From Methanomassiliicoccaceae archaeon (GTDB lineage: Archaea > Thermoplasmatota > Thermoplasmata > Methanomassiliicoccales > Methanomethylophilaceae): a stretch of DNA of 14,273 nucleotides. Positions within the stretch are counted from its first letter, which is position 1. Each line of letters starts with the position of its first letter. The notes below the pieces were generated by a model. It had not been told where the DNA came from. It made no database searches and was given only the letters and a program-made list of their open reading frames with translations. The position numbers and the translations under genes were made by a program. The stretch is from positions 1-14,273 of the forward strand of contig WQTN01000123.1 of NCBI GenBank assembly GCA_009786295.1, written 5' to 3'. Shown piece after piece: positions 1 through 5,663 of the stretch.

Positions 1-219
1 GCATTCTATATGCTGGAGGACGCAGGCCTTCTTACGACCGAGAGGGAAGAGACGACCCTCTACGACGGAAGGGAGTGGAGGATACATTACTGGCTCTTCA
101 GAAGGGACAGGATAGTCGAAATGATGGAGTCCGGCCCAGTCAAGGTATCGGAGGAGGCCGACAGCGAGTCGGCCATATACAATGAGCTCCCGGACGACAT
201 CTGGCGCAGAAAAGAGTGA
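1..219 (+). CDS. 3' fragment of a winged-helix-like protein (possibly TFE-like)
   Basis: An open frame enters from the left edge and ends at TGA 217-219, so only about 72 C-terminal residues are visible and the true start lies outside. The visible part has a helix (MLEDAGLL), then a charged beta-hairpin (REETTLYDG...IHYWLFRRDRI) and an acidic tail ending DDIWRRKE. This matches the last helix and wing of a winged-helix domain. The order 'GL-x-REE ... HYW-x4-DRI' recalls the winged-helix domain of transcription factor E, but the zinc ribbon usual in TFE is absent here. Other winged-helix regulators are equally possible. The stop overlaps the start of the helicase gene, so the two are probably co-transcribed and coupled. 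That it is coding is well supported by frame and coupling; the family is only a guess. Confidence 0.6.
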   Translation, partial: AFYMLEDAGLLTTEREETTLYDGREWRIHYWLFRRDRIVEMMESGPVKVSEEADSESAIYNELPDDIWRRKE

Positions 220-2123
220 TGAACGAAGTTCCGGAAGACCAGGACATCTTTCCCTATGAGTACACAGGGGACCAAAAAAAGATAACAGACCTTATCAGAG
301 AGACCGCAGAGGGCGGCGTCTCGGCAGTTATTGAATCGGGGACTGGAACGGGCAAGACCGTGGTCTCTATGGCCGGTGCTTTGCAAGCCGTCCTCGGTAC
401 CGATAAGAAAATAATCTATCTCACAAGGACCAAGGCCCAGCAGAAACAGATAATACAGGAAGCCAAGGCCATATCGAAAAAAAGGCCGGTCGTCTGCATC
501 GGGGTCCAGGGCAGAAGTGTGAGCACCTGCCCGATGATGTCCAAAGATCCGGAGAACGCGACCGGCACATCAGAGGAGCTCTCAAGGCTGTGCTCCGAAT
601 ACAAGAAGGATGACGGCACCGGAAAGCCGTGCAGATATTATGAGAATATAGGAAAGACAGACATCCAGAACATCCTGGGTTTCGTAAGGGATGCTCATCC
701 GGAACCGGAGGAGTTCTTTGAATACTGTCTCAGGAAGGAGATATGCCCGTATGAGACCGTAAAACATCTAATACAGTATGCGGACATCGTTGCCGCTCCG
801 TACTCTTTCATTTTCATGCCTCACATTCGCGACAGGTTCCTTGAATGGGCCGGTATCCCGCTGTCGAAGATGGTGATGATCGTGGACGAGGCCCACAATC
901 TTCCGGATTATCTCAGGGAGGTGATGACCTTGGAATACAGCATGAAAGCAATGGCCCTCGCGGAGAAGGAAGCCCTTGAATGGAATGACCCAGAGATCCA
1001 TGCGGGCCTCTCTGTAACGGACATCATATCTGTGCTGAGGGAATGTCTCGGCGAAGCGTTATCACAATACCTCACAGGCGACGACGGCATGATGCCGTCG
1101 ACTTTTCTTCAGGATGAGCTCATGGACAGGCTGGGCATGTCGTCGCATTCTCTCAGCATTATGTACAAAGGCCTTATGGACCAAGGGGAGATGATCGCCA
1201 ACATCAAAAAGGCAAAGAAGAAACTCCCCAGATCTTACATCTTGTCAATGGGAAGATTCCTCTCCGCCTGGAATATGACAGACGAAGAAACGAATATTTT
1301 TCTGATCGCCGGGGGAGATAACCCCAAGTTCCAGGCATACTGTCTGGACCCGAGAGCAGCGGCCGAGCCGCTGAGGTCTTGCTGGGCATCGGTCCACATG
1401 TCGGGTACATTGGCACCCCTTTCCGACTATACCGAGGAGATAGGGCTTCAGGAGACGACAGAATGCATATTCCAGTCTCCCTTCCCTCCAGAGAACCTGA
1501 TGATATCGTATGTCAACGACGTATCGACAAAATACGATGAGTTCAACAACATCCCGGAAGTATATGACAGGATGAAAGACCACATTGTTTCTCTCGTAAG
1601 GACGGTCGACAGGAACACAGCTGTCTTCTTCCCGTCGTATGCATTAATGGAAAGGTTCCTCAGAGATGACATAAGAAGAGAGATGGGGAAAGACCTCTTC
1701 ATAGAAAGAAGGGAGATGACCCAGCCTGAGCTGATGGAAGAGGTGTCGCAATTCAAACTATCGGAGGGAAGCGTCCTCTTCGCAATCACTGGCGGAAGGA
1801 TAAGCGAAGGGCTGGACTTTCCGGATAAGGACATGGAGATGGCGATATTGGTCGGGATCCCGTATCCGAAACCGACAGCCAAGCAGGAAGCCTTGCGCAG
1901 GTATTATGATATGAGGTTCGGCAACGGCTGGGAACATTCATCGAAGATACCCGCGATGAGAAAGATGAGGCAGGCGATAGGCAGGCTCATAAGGTCCGGC
2001 ACAGATCGGGGTGCAGCGATCATTCTTGACCGCAGGACCTTCAATCTCGAAGGCATAAAAGCGGAGCCGTCGGACGATCCGTGCAGAGATGTAGCAGCAT
2101 TCTTCAAAAATGAGCAAAGATAA
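216..2123 (+). CDS. XPD/Rad3-family (DinG-like) Fe-S ATP-dependent DNA helicase
   Basis: Superfamily 2 helicase of the XPD/Rad3/DinG group, which unwinds DNA 5'-3' in repair. Numbering from the GTG at 216: Walker A SGTGTGKT at 41-48, the DEAH box VDEAHN at 223-228, motif MSGTL at 395-399, motif V-like GGRISEGLDF at 526-535 and motif VI QAIGRLIRSG at 586-595. Cysteines 105, 126, 139, 171 and 177 lie between Walker A and the DEAH box, where this family carries its 4Fe-4S domain; C126, C139, C171 or C105, and C177 (in ICPYE) are the likely ligands. At 635 aa it is of normal length for archaeal XPD-like proteins. Either GTG 216 (4-nt GTGA overlap with the upstream stop) or ATG 219 (1-nt overlap) could start it; I favour ATG 219. 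It could be a true XPD orthologue or a paralogous archaeal Rad3-like helicase; sequence alone does not settle which. Confidence 0.93.
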   Translation: MMNEVPEDQDIFPYEYTGDQKKITDLIRETAEGGVSAVIESGTGTGKTVVSMAGALQAVLGTDKKIIYLTRTKAQQKQIIQEAKAISKKRPVVCIGVQGRSVSTCPMMSKDPENATGTSEELSRLCSEYKKDDGTGKPCRYYENIGKTDIQNILGFVRDAHPEPEEFFEYCLRKEICPYETVKHLIQYADIVAAPYSFIFMPHIRDRFLEWAGIPLSKMVMIVDEAHNLPDYLREVMTLEYSMKAMALAEKEALEWNDPEIHAGLSVTDIISVLRECLGEALSQYLTGDDGMMPSTFLQDELMDRLGMSSHSLSIMYKGLMDQGEMIANIKKAKKKLPRSYILSMGRFLSAWNMTDEETNIFLIAGGDNPKFQAYCLDPRAAAEPLRSCWASVHMSGTLAPLSDYTEEIGLQETTECIFQSPFPPENLMISYVNDVSTKYDEFNNIPEVYDRMKDHIVSLVRTVDRNTAVFFPSYALMERFLRDDIRREMGKDLFIERREMTQPELMEEVSQFKLSEGSVLFAITGGRISEGLDFPDKDMEMAILVGIPYPKPTAKQEALRRYYDMRFGNGWEHSSKIPAMRKMRQAIGRLIRSGTDRGAAIILDRRTFNLEGIKAEPSDDPCRDVAAFFKNEQR

Positions 2124-2149
2124 TAAAGGCATCAGTGTTGAGGGGATTT

Positions 2150-2404
2150 ATGGAAATAACCGTGGATGACGATGTCAGGAGATTGATATTGTCGGAAGGC
2201 TGCGATTACAGAGTATGCACCTCCTGTACCGGCCCAGCCCTTGTACCTACCACTGTGAAAGGTCCGAAAGAATCAGACATAAAGGTACCGATCGGAGACA
2301 ATACGCTCTATGTCTCGATCGTTCAGGCAAGATATGTCCGGAGAGTTACCATTGATATGGTATACAACAGCGACGAGATCGACGCCTGTTATGTGTTCAG
2401 GTAA
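2150..2404 (+). CDS. 84-aa hypothetical protein with C-x4-C-x2-C motif
   Basis: A small protein of 84 aa that I do not recognise. ATG 2150 is chosen because a Shine-Dalgarno-like GAGGGG sits at 2140-2145, 4 nt upstream; GTG 2135 and TTG 2138 are in frame but lack such a site. It starts 26 nt after the helicase stop and is probably in the same transcript. Cysteines at 18, 23, 26 and 80 could bind a metal, with C23 and C26 forming a CTSC knuckle. The rest alternates hydrophobic and charged residues, suggesting a compact alpha/beta or beta fold with no membrane segment or signal peptide. Its TAA stop is only 2 nt from the stop of the convergent thiI gene. Codon use and the good ribosome binding site support a real gene; function is unknown. 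Confidence 0.72.
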   Translation: MEITVDDDVRRLILSEGCDYRVCTSCTGPALVPTTVKGPKESDIKVPIGDNTLYVSIVQARYVRRVTIDMVYNSDEIDACYVFR

Positions 2405-2406
2405 GA

Positions 2407-3033
2407 TCAGGATAATCTTACTGTATGGTCCGCAGCATCCGTTGCAAGTCTGTCCAGGTCCGACGATTCATCGAATCCCTTCATTTTTTTCATGTCCGCT
2501 TCGGTAATGGGTTTAGATGGAACGATTGAACATCCGTTGGAGTGGATTATTGATATCTCATATGTTCTGATCTCTTTCGCGATCGCCTCGATCTCTATCT
2601 TATCGAAACCGATAAGAGGCCTTACCACAGGGACCTTAAGGCCGGTGCTTACATACCTCAGATTTTTCAACGTCTGCGACGCGACCTGCCCCAGCGAATC
2701 TCCCATAACGATCCCGCCGAAGCCGAGCCGTCCGGCAGTTTCCTGAGCGCATCTAAGCATCGTCCTTTTGCAGAGGACGCATTGATAGTTGCGGTCGCAC
2801 GTCTTTGATATCTTCTCCTGGGATATACCGTGGGGTGTGGAGTAAAGCGGGAGCGGCGAGCCGGTAACGGATCTCAGCCGCTCTGCCAGCGATTTCACTT
2901 TTTCTATTGATATGTCATCGGCAAAGGGACGATTATCCATGTGAAGGAGAGCGATCTCCGCTCCTGCTTTGTCCATAATGTAGGCGGCAACCGGGGAATC
3001 GATGCCTCCTGAGATCAGAGCAAGAAGTTTCAC
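2407..3033 (-). CDS. thiI: ThiI-type tRNA sulfurtransferase, PP-loop domain only
   Basis: 208-aa PP-loop ATPase matching the C-terminal catalytic domain of ThiI, which adenylates U8 of tRNA and replaces its oxygen with sulfur to give 4-thiouridine. The PP-loop SGGIDSP is at 8-14 and GDSLGQVASQTLKNL, a ThiI signature, is at 111-125. The CxxC in NYQCVLCKR (C85, C88) plus C168 has the same spacing (3 and 80) as the three cysteines that, as I recall, hold a 3Fe-4S cluster in Methanococcus maripaludis ThiI. Full-length ThiI is nearly 400 aa with ferredoxin-like and THUMP domains in front; both are absent and cannot be encoded upstream, because the neighbouring small gene occupies that DNA. Start is GTG 3033, with GGAGA about 8 nt upstream and a 4-nt GTGA overlap with the preceding gene. 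It is the last gene of the right-to-left operon. Confidence 0.9.
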   Translation of the reverse strand: MKLLALISGGIDSPVAAYIMDKAGAEIALLHMDNRPFADDISIEKVKSLAERLRSVTGSPLPLYSTPHGISQEKISKTCDRNYQCVLCKRTMLRCAQETAGRLGFGGIVMGDSLGQVASQTLKNLRYVSTGLKVPVVRPLIGFDKIEIEAIAKEIRTYEISIIHSNGCSIVPSKPITEADMKKMKGFDESSDLDRLATDAADHTVRLS

Positions 3034-3203
3034 GTATTGTATCTCCCGAACCCGGAGTTTCCGAAAGGCGGATCGTCATACTCGTCATCATCTTCGCTCA
3101 TCATGCTGTACATTGCTTGAATGAACTCTCTGAGCCCCGCGACCTCTCTCTTAAGCGCTTTGACCTCTGCTTTCAGAGCCGTCAGTTCGTCTTTCTGTAT
3201 CAT
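3030..3203 (-). CDS. 57-aa coiled-coil small protein between csl4 and thiI
   Basis: A 57-codon gene fitted exactly between csl4 and thiI: its ATG (3203-3201) overlaps the csl4 TGA as ATGA, and its TGA (3032-3030) overlaps the thiI GTG start as GTGA. A GGTGA ribosome binding site lies at 3217-3213 inside csl4. The protein begins MIQKDELTALKAEVKALKRE, a heptad-like helix (about residues 5-33) with leucine and valine at spaced positions, likely a short coiled coil. It continues with a very acidic stretch (SEDDDEYDD, about 36-44) and a Gly/Phe/Asn-rich tail ending GFGRYNT. No known family is recognised; rpoL (Rpb11), which occurs near csl4 in some archaea, does not match. Double translational coupling argues that it is real and made together with its neighbours, perhaps as a small partner of the exosome or of ThiI; that role is inference. 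Confidence 0.82.
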   Translation of the reverse strand: MIQKDELTALKAEVKALKREVAGLREFIQAMYSMMSEDDDEYDDPPFGNSGFGRYNT

Positions 3204-3760
3204 AACCGTACATCACCGTAATCGTCGGCAAGTTTTCTCAGGAACGCGCGTTCGCACTCCGGGCAGTACAGCCCTTTTCCTTTCTTGACGAGTTTGGTCT
3301 TGCACGTTCCGCAAAGCGATCTTATCACCCCGAGGTGGTCATCCTTCGTGGTCAGCTGGAGGGAAGGGGAGATGCCGGTCACTCTCGCGCGTATATAATC
3401 TCCTTTCCTTAGCTCCTTCGACACATCGTCGGTATATCCCTGAGAAATCTTGGATACATGTATCGTTGCATAAGTCTCTCCTCCCAGGCCTCTTTTCACG
3501 CCTTCTTTTGCCACTACATCTGCGGTGGCCATCGTGCTTTTTATGTCGGCCACCACTGCATAAACGATGTCTCCTGGCCTCAGTACGTTTGGCGGGTTTG
3601 GAGAGAGGACCCTCGCAACGCACTCATTATCATCCAGTTCCAAAATTCCCATCTGCGATGCATATATCTTTCCGTCATTCGCGAATGTTCCGTCGGAGGC
3701 TAAATACTCCTCTTCAACTGCGACCTCATCGCCTGGGAATACCTCAATGATATCTGTCAT
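3200..3760 (-). CDS. csl4: Archaeal exosome subunit Csl4
   Basis: 186-aa Csl4, one of the two RNA-binding cap subunits (with Rrp4) of the archaeal RNA exosome, which degrades and tails RNA 3'-5' in the cytoplasm. Order of domains: an N-terminal domain starting with the family-typical FPGDEVAVEEEYL (8-20) and LRPGDIVYAVV (60-70), a central S1 RNA-binding domain (about 62-138, including LRKGDYIRARV), and a C-terminal zinc ribbon with Cys pairs CGTC (150, 153) and CPEC (166, 169). Length and layout are normal for the family. ATG 3760 has a strong AAGGTGAG ribosome binding site at 3773-3766 that overlaps the stop codon of the upstream methyltransferase gene, so translation is closely linked. Downstream its stop overlaps the 57-aa gene by 4 nt. 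Confidence 0.95.
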   Translation of the reverse strand: MTDIIEVFPGDEVAVEEEYLASDGTFANDGKIYASQMGILELDDNECVARVLSPNPPNVLRPGDIVYAVVADIKSTMATADVVAKEGVKRGLGGETYATIHVSKISQGYTDDVSKELRKGDYIRARVTGISPSLQLTTKDDHLGVIRSLCGTCKTKLVKKGKGLYCPECERAFLRKLADDYGDVRL

Positions 3761-3766
3761 TTAATC

Positions 3767-4360
3767 TCACCTTATGTTGACAACCACAATGTCAACGCTG
3801 TGTTTCTCTTTACTGTGGAATGTAAATGTATGAGGGATGTCGTACTTATACATTTTATTATAAACGATTTTTCTGTTATTCTTTTCAACGAACTCTTTGA
3901 CAAAGTCGAGCGTCTCTGCCATATGGAATGAATAGACGCACTCGGCAGATTCCATAGCTTTTTTCAGGAAATCCCGATCAGCGCGGCGGTTCTGACAGCC
4001 GAAGGGAGGGTTCATGACAACAGTGTCGGCCTCTTCCTGTATTCCGCTGATATCAGACACACTGAATGAGATATCCGCGCCTATCGAATCTGCATGAGAG
4101 GCTGCAAGCCCTATTGCTTTTTGCGACACATCATATCCGACGACAGATGCGGCGCCGAGCATCCAGGAACCGAACGAGAGCATGCCGGTACCGCACCCGA
4201 GATCCATGACCTTAAGGCCTTTGATATCTCCGCTGGCATATGCATTGAAAAGAACATCCGCGGCGATGGACGCCGGCGTAAGATACTGTTCGAGGGATGG
4301 GTCGGGATCATCGAATCTCGGCACTCTCTCCAGTTCCATTTCAAGGTCTTTCTTTTTCAT
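3767..4360 (-). CDS. METTL5-like RNA N6-adenine methyltransferase
   Basis: 197-aa class I SAM-dependent methyltransferase. LEQYLTP at 23-29 is typical of the METTL5-like family, DLGCGTG at 53-59 is the SAM-binding motif I, YDV at 76-78 follows it as motif II, and NPPFG at 117-121 is the catalytic motif IV of N6-adenine methyltransferases. The eukaryotic homologue modifies an adenosine in 18S rRNA; an rRNA target is likely here but not shown. It is the first gene of the exosome operon, 6 nt ahead of csl4. Gene-order studies have linked this predicted RNA methylase family with Csl4 in archaea. No clear ribosome binding site precedes ATG 4360; an AT-rich stretch about 20-30 nt upstream (near 4380-4392) could serve as a promoter for a leaderless start, or it may be read from the gene at 4397-4792, whose stop is 36 nt away. 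Confidence 0.9.
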   Translation of the reverse strand: MKKKDLEMELERVPRFDDPDPSLEQYLTPASIAADVLFNAYASGDIKGLKVMDLGCGTGMLSFGSWMLGAASVVGYDVSQKAIGLAASHADSIGADISFSVSDISGIQEEADTVVMNPPFGCQNRRADRDFLKKAMESAECVYSFHMAETLDFVKEFVEKNNRKIVYNKMYKYDIPHTFTFHSKEKHSVDIVVVNIR

Positions 4361-4396
4361 TTGCTGCTCTATCGACTTTATTGTTAATATCCTTCG

Positions 4397-4792
4397 TTAT
4401 GTGCTTGCCCTGAATCTTTTGCTGACGTTGACGTAAATTACCATTACGAGGACCGCCGCGATAAAGACAGTAAAAAACACAAAGTGAATAATCATTAAGA
4501 GGGCAAGATATGATATCAGCACCAGAAATATGCCCATGAAAGATGTGACCTCTTTTATGTTATATTGGGCCCGCTCCTCCCTTGTCATTGTGTTGAACCC
4601 GGCAAGAAGCATGACTCCTCCAAGATATACCGCAAGACCGCAGACCAAAAGCAGCAAGGAAACGAACAGTATCGTCCACAATCCGAACCCATTCATATAG
4701 TCGCCGAGCAGAAAGTAGTATGTGACAAAAGTTGCAACAGTCCATAACAGGCCCATTGCAAGGGCGCCTTTCCATCGTTCTCTGTACATCAT
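4397..4792 (-). CDS. DUF3784-like small membrane protein
   Basis: 131-aa membrane protein from ATG 4792. Segment LLLLVCGLAVYLGGVMLLAG followed by FNTMTREERAQYN and a further hydrophobic run beginning FMGIFLVL fits the DUF3784 pattern (two or more membrane helices flanking a short 'G-[FY]-N-T-M-x-x-E-E' loop). Here there are four likely membrane segments: residues 10-30, 41-62, about 84-104 and 107-125. The function of the family is not established. The start is chosen from the promoter: TATA box 4823-4815 lies about 26 nt ahead, so transcription should begin at or beside ATG 4792 (leaderless). An in-frame TTG at 4816 falls inside the TATA box and is not a credible start. The gene is followed by the methyltransferase gene on the same strand. 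Confidence 0.8.
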   Translation of the reverse strand: MMYRERWKGALAMGLLWTVATFVTYYFLLGDYMNGFGLWTILFVSLLLLVCGLAVYLGGVMLLAGFNTMTREERAQYNIKEVTSFMGIFLVLISYLALLMIIHFVFFTVFIAAVLVMVIYVNVSKRFRAST

Positions 4793-4814
4793 CGCAAAAT
4801 GTATCGCTGCGTCC

Positions 4815-4823
4815 AATATATAA
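4815..4823 (-). promoter_or_regulatory. TATA box of the DUF3784-like gene, leaderless
   Basis: TTATATATT on the minus strand, centred about 27 nt from ATG 4792. This is the usual archaeal distance from TATA centre to transcription start, so the mRNA probably begins at the start codon. No ribosome binding site precedes this ATG, which agrees with a leaderless message. Confidence 0.65.
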
Positions 4824-4917
4824 TGTTCTAAAATCAGGCAATGTTCAGTTTGCGAGTTAGCGGTTTATGCAATCGGTTCAAGTGCCAGCGTACAATATGA
4901 TGCAGAGCGATGCTTCG

Positions 4918-5313
4918 TTAATACTGCTCCTCATTCCAGTGTTTATTGAAGAGTGCTGTTATCTTCTTCATTCTTCTCTTGTCCTTTGAAAATTGTTCGA
5001 TAAGCAAGTCATATGCGACCAAAAGCAATATGCTGTACTTTGTTACGTGAACAAAAGTTTCAAGATCTCCGCCTATCAGCGCAGGATCTGGCTCGACTAC
5101 TTGAGAGATTATCAGAATTAAAATGTAAAACAGATACAATGCCGCCTTGAAGGAAACAAAGTTATCCATCTGAAGCTGAGCGATACGAAGGGCCTTCTCT
5201 GCATCCTTCTCTTTCTTTATCTTCATGACAGTCTTTTTTGACTGATACATTCTCAGAATAAATTCATCCAATGCCAAACCTATAACGATCAGCAAGATTC
5301 CCCAAATACGCAT
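4918..5313 (-). CDS. 131-aa hypothetical membrane protein
   Basis: 131 aa, no recognised family. An N-terminal hydrophobic helix (residues 3-21, IWGILLIVIGLALDEFIL) could be a signal anchor. A basic amphipathic stretch (25-50, rich in Lys) follows, then two membrane segments, about 55-73 (FKAALYLFYILILIISQVV) and 90-106 (VTKYSILLLVAYDLLIE), and a very basic C-terminus (SKDKRRMKK, then NKHWNEEQY). The positive-inside rule puts the Lys-rich loop and tail in the cytoplasm. Start ATG 5313 has no ribosome binding site; a weak TATA-like sequence (ggtataca, about 5352-5345) would give an 8-nt leader. It lies upstream of the DUF3784-like gene with a 125-nt gap holding that gene's own promoter, so the pair may be functionally but not strictly transcriptionally linked. 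Confidence 0.7.
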   Translation of the reverse strand: MRIWGILLIVIGLALDEFILRMYQSKKTVMKIKKEKDAEKALRIAQLQMDNFVSFKAALYLFYILILIISQVVEPDPALIGGDLETFVHVTKYSILLLVAYDLLIEQFSKDKRRMKKITALFNKHWNEEQY

Positions 5314-5466
5314 ACAAAAGAGAATATCCAGCCAACCATGTGCATGTATACCATAAGATCAACCCATACAGAAGATTTGAAAAAAGGATGTATAACAAAT
5401 ACCGAACTATTCGCTTAATTTTATTTAACATCATTTTTCCTCTGTCCTGACATTATTCTCTGTTTG

Positions 5467-5492
5467 AGTGATAACCAATTATCATTTTTTTT
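5467..5492 (+). terminator. Orphan hairpin plus T-run
   Basis: AGTGATAA (5467-5474), loop CCAA, TTATCATT (5479-5486) forms an 8-bp stem with one G-U pair, and the T-run continues to 5492. On the plus strand this has the shape of an intrinsic terminator or oligo-T archaeal terminator. No annotated gene ends here, so it would end a short transcript arising somewhere between about 5314 and 5460, or it is a chance AT-rich dyad. Confidence 0.4.
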
Positions 5493-5618
5493 ACATTTTT
5501 CGCAAAATAGGTAAACTCTGCATAAAAAACATCCTTACAGATGATGCAATGCAAAGTGTCTAATGTTTTTTACAATTTCTAGACAAATGTCCGCAGGCCA
5601 TTTTTATGTTGACAAAGG

Positions 5619-5625
5619 CTTAAAT
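5619..5625 (+). promoter_or_regulatory. TATA box of the glutamate synthase gene
   Basis: CTTAAAT at 5619-5625, preceded by the purine-rich ACAAAGG that resembles a TFB recognition element. Expected transcription start is near 5648, which gives a leader of about 15 nt before ATG 5664. Confidence 0.45.
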
Positions 5626-5663
5626 CCTTGAAAAAATCTTAAGCAAATAATCATAGAAATCCT

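Larger units (their letters stand above)
5314..5663. other. Divergent AT-rich intergenic region (350 nt)
   Basis: No convincing protein gene. The region separates the leftward 131-aa membrane protein gene from the rightward glutamate synthase gene and holds both promoters. It also contains a hairpin with a T-run (5467-5492, listed separately), a 26-codon open frame at 5338-5418 with no ribosome binding site, a short inverted repeat TGTCTA/TAGACA (5557-5562 and 5580-5585, centres 23 bp apart) and an overlapping GACA-AA-TGTC dyad (5582-5591). The last two could be an operator for the glutamate synthase promoter but are short enough to occur by chance. Confidence 0.6.

Noticed and set aside
4793..4816. 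Upstream TTG start adding 8 residues to the DUF3784-like protein
   Set aside because: The TTG lies inside the TATA box, upstream of the predicted transcription start.
5338..5418. 26-codon open frame in the divergent intergenic region as a firm gene
   Set aside because: No ribosome binding site or clear promoter and very short; kept only as part of the orphan-terminator finding.
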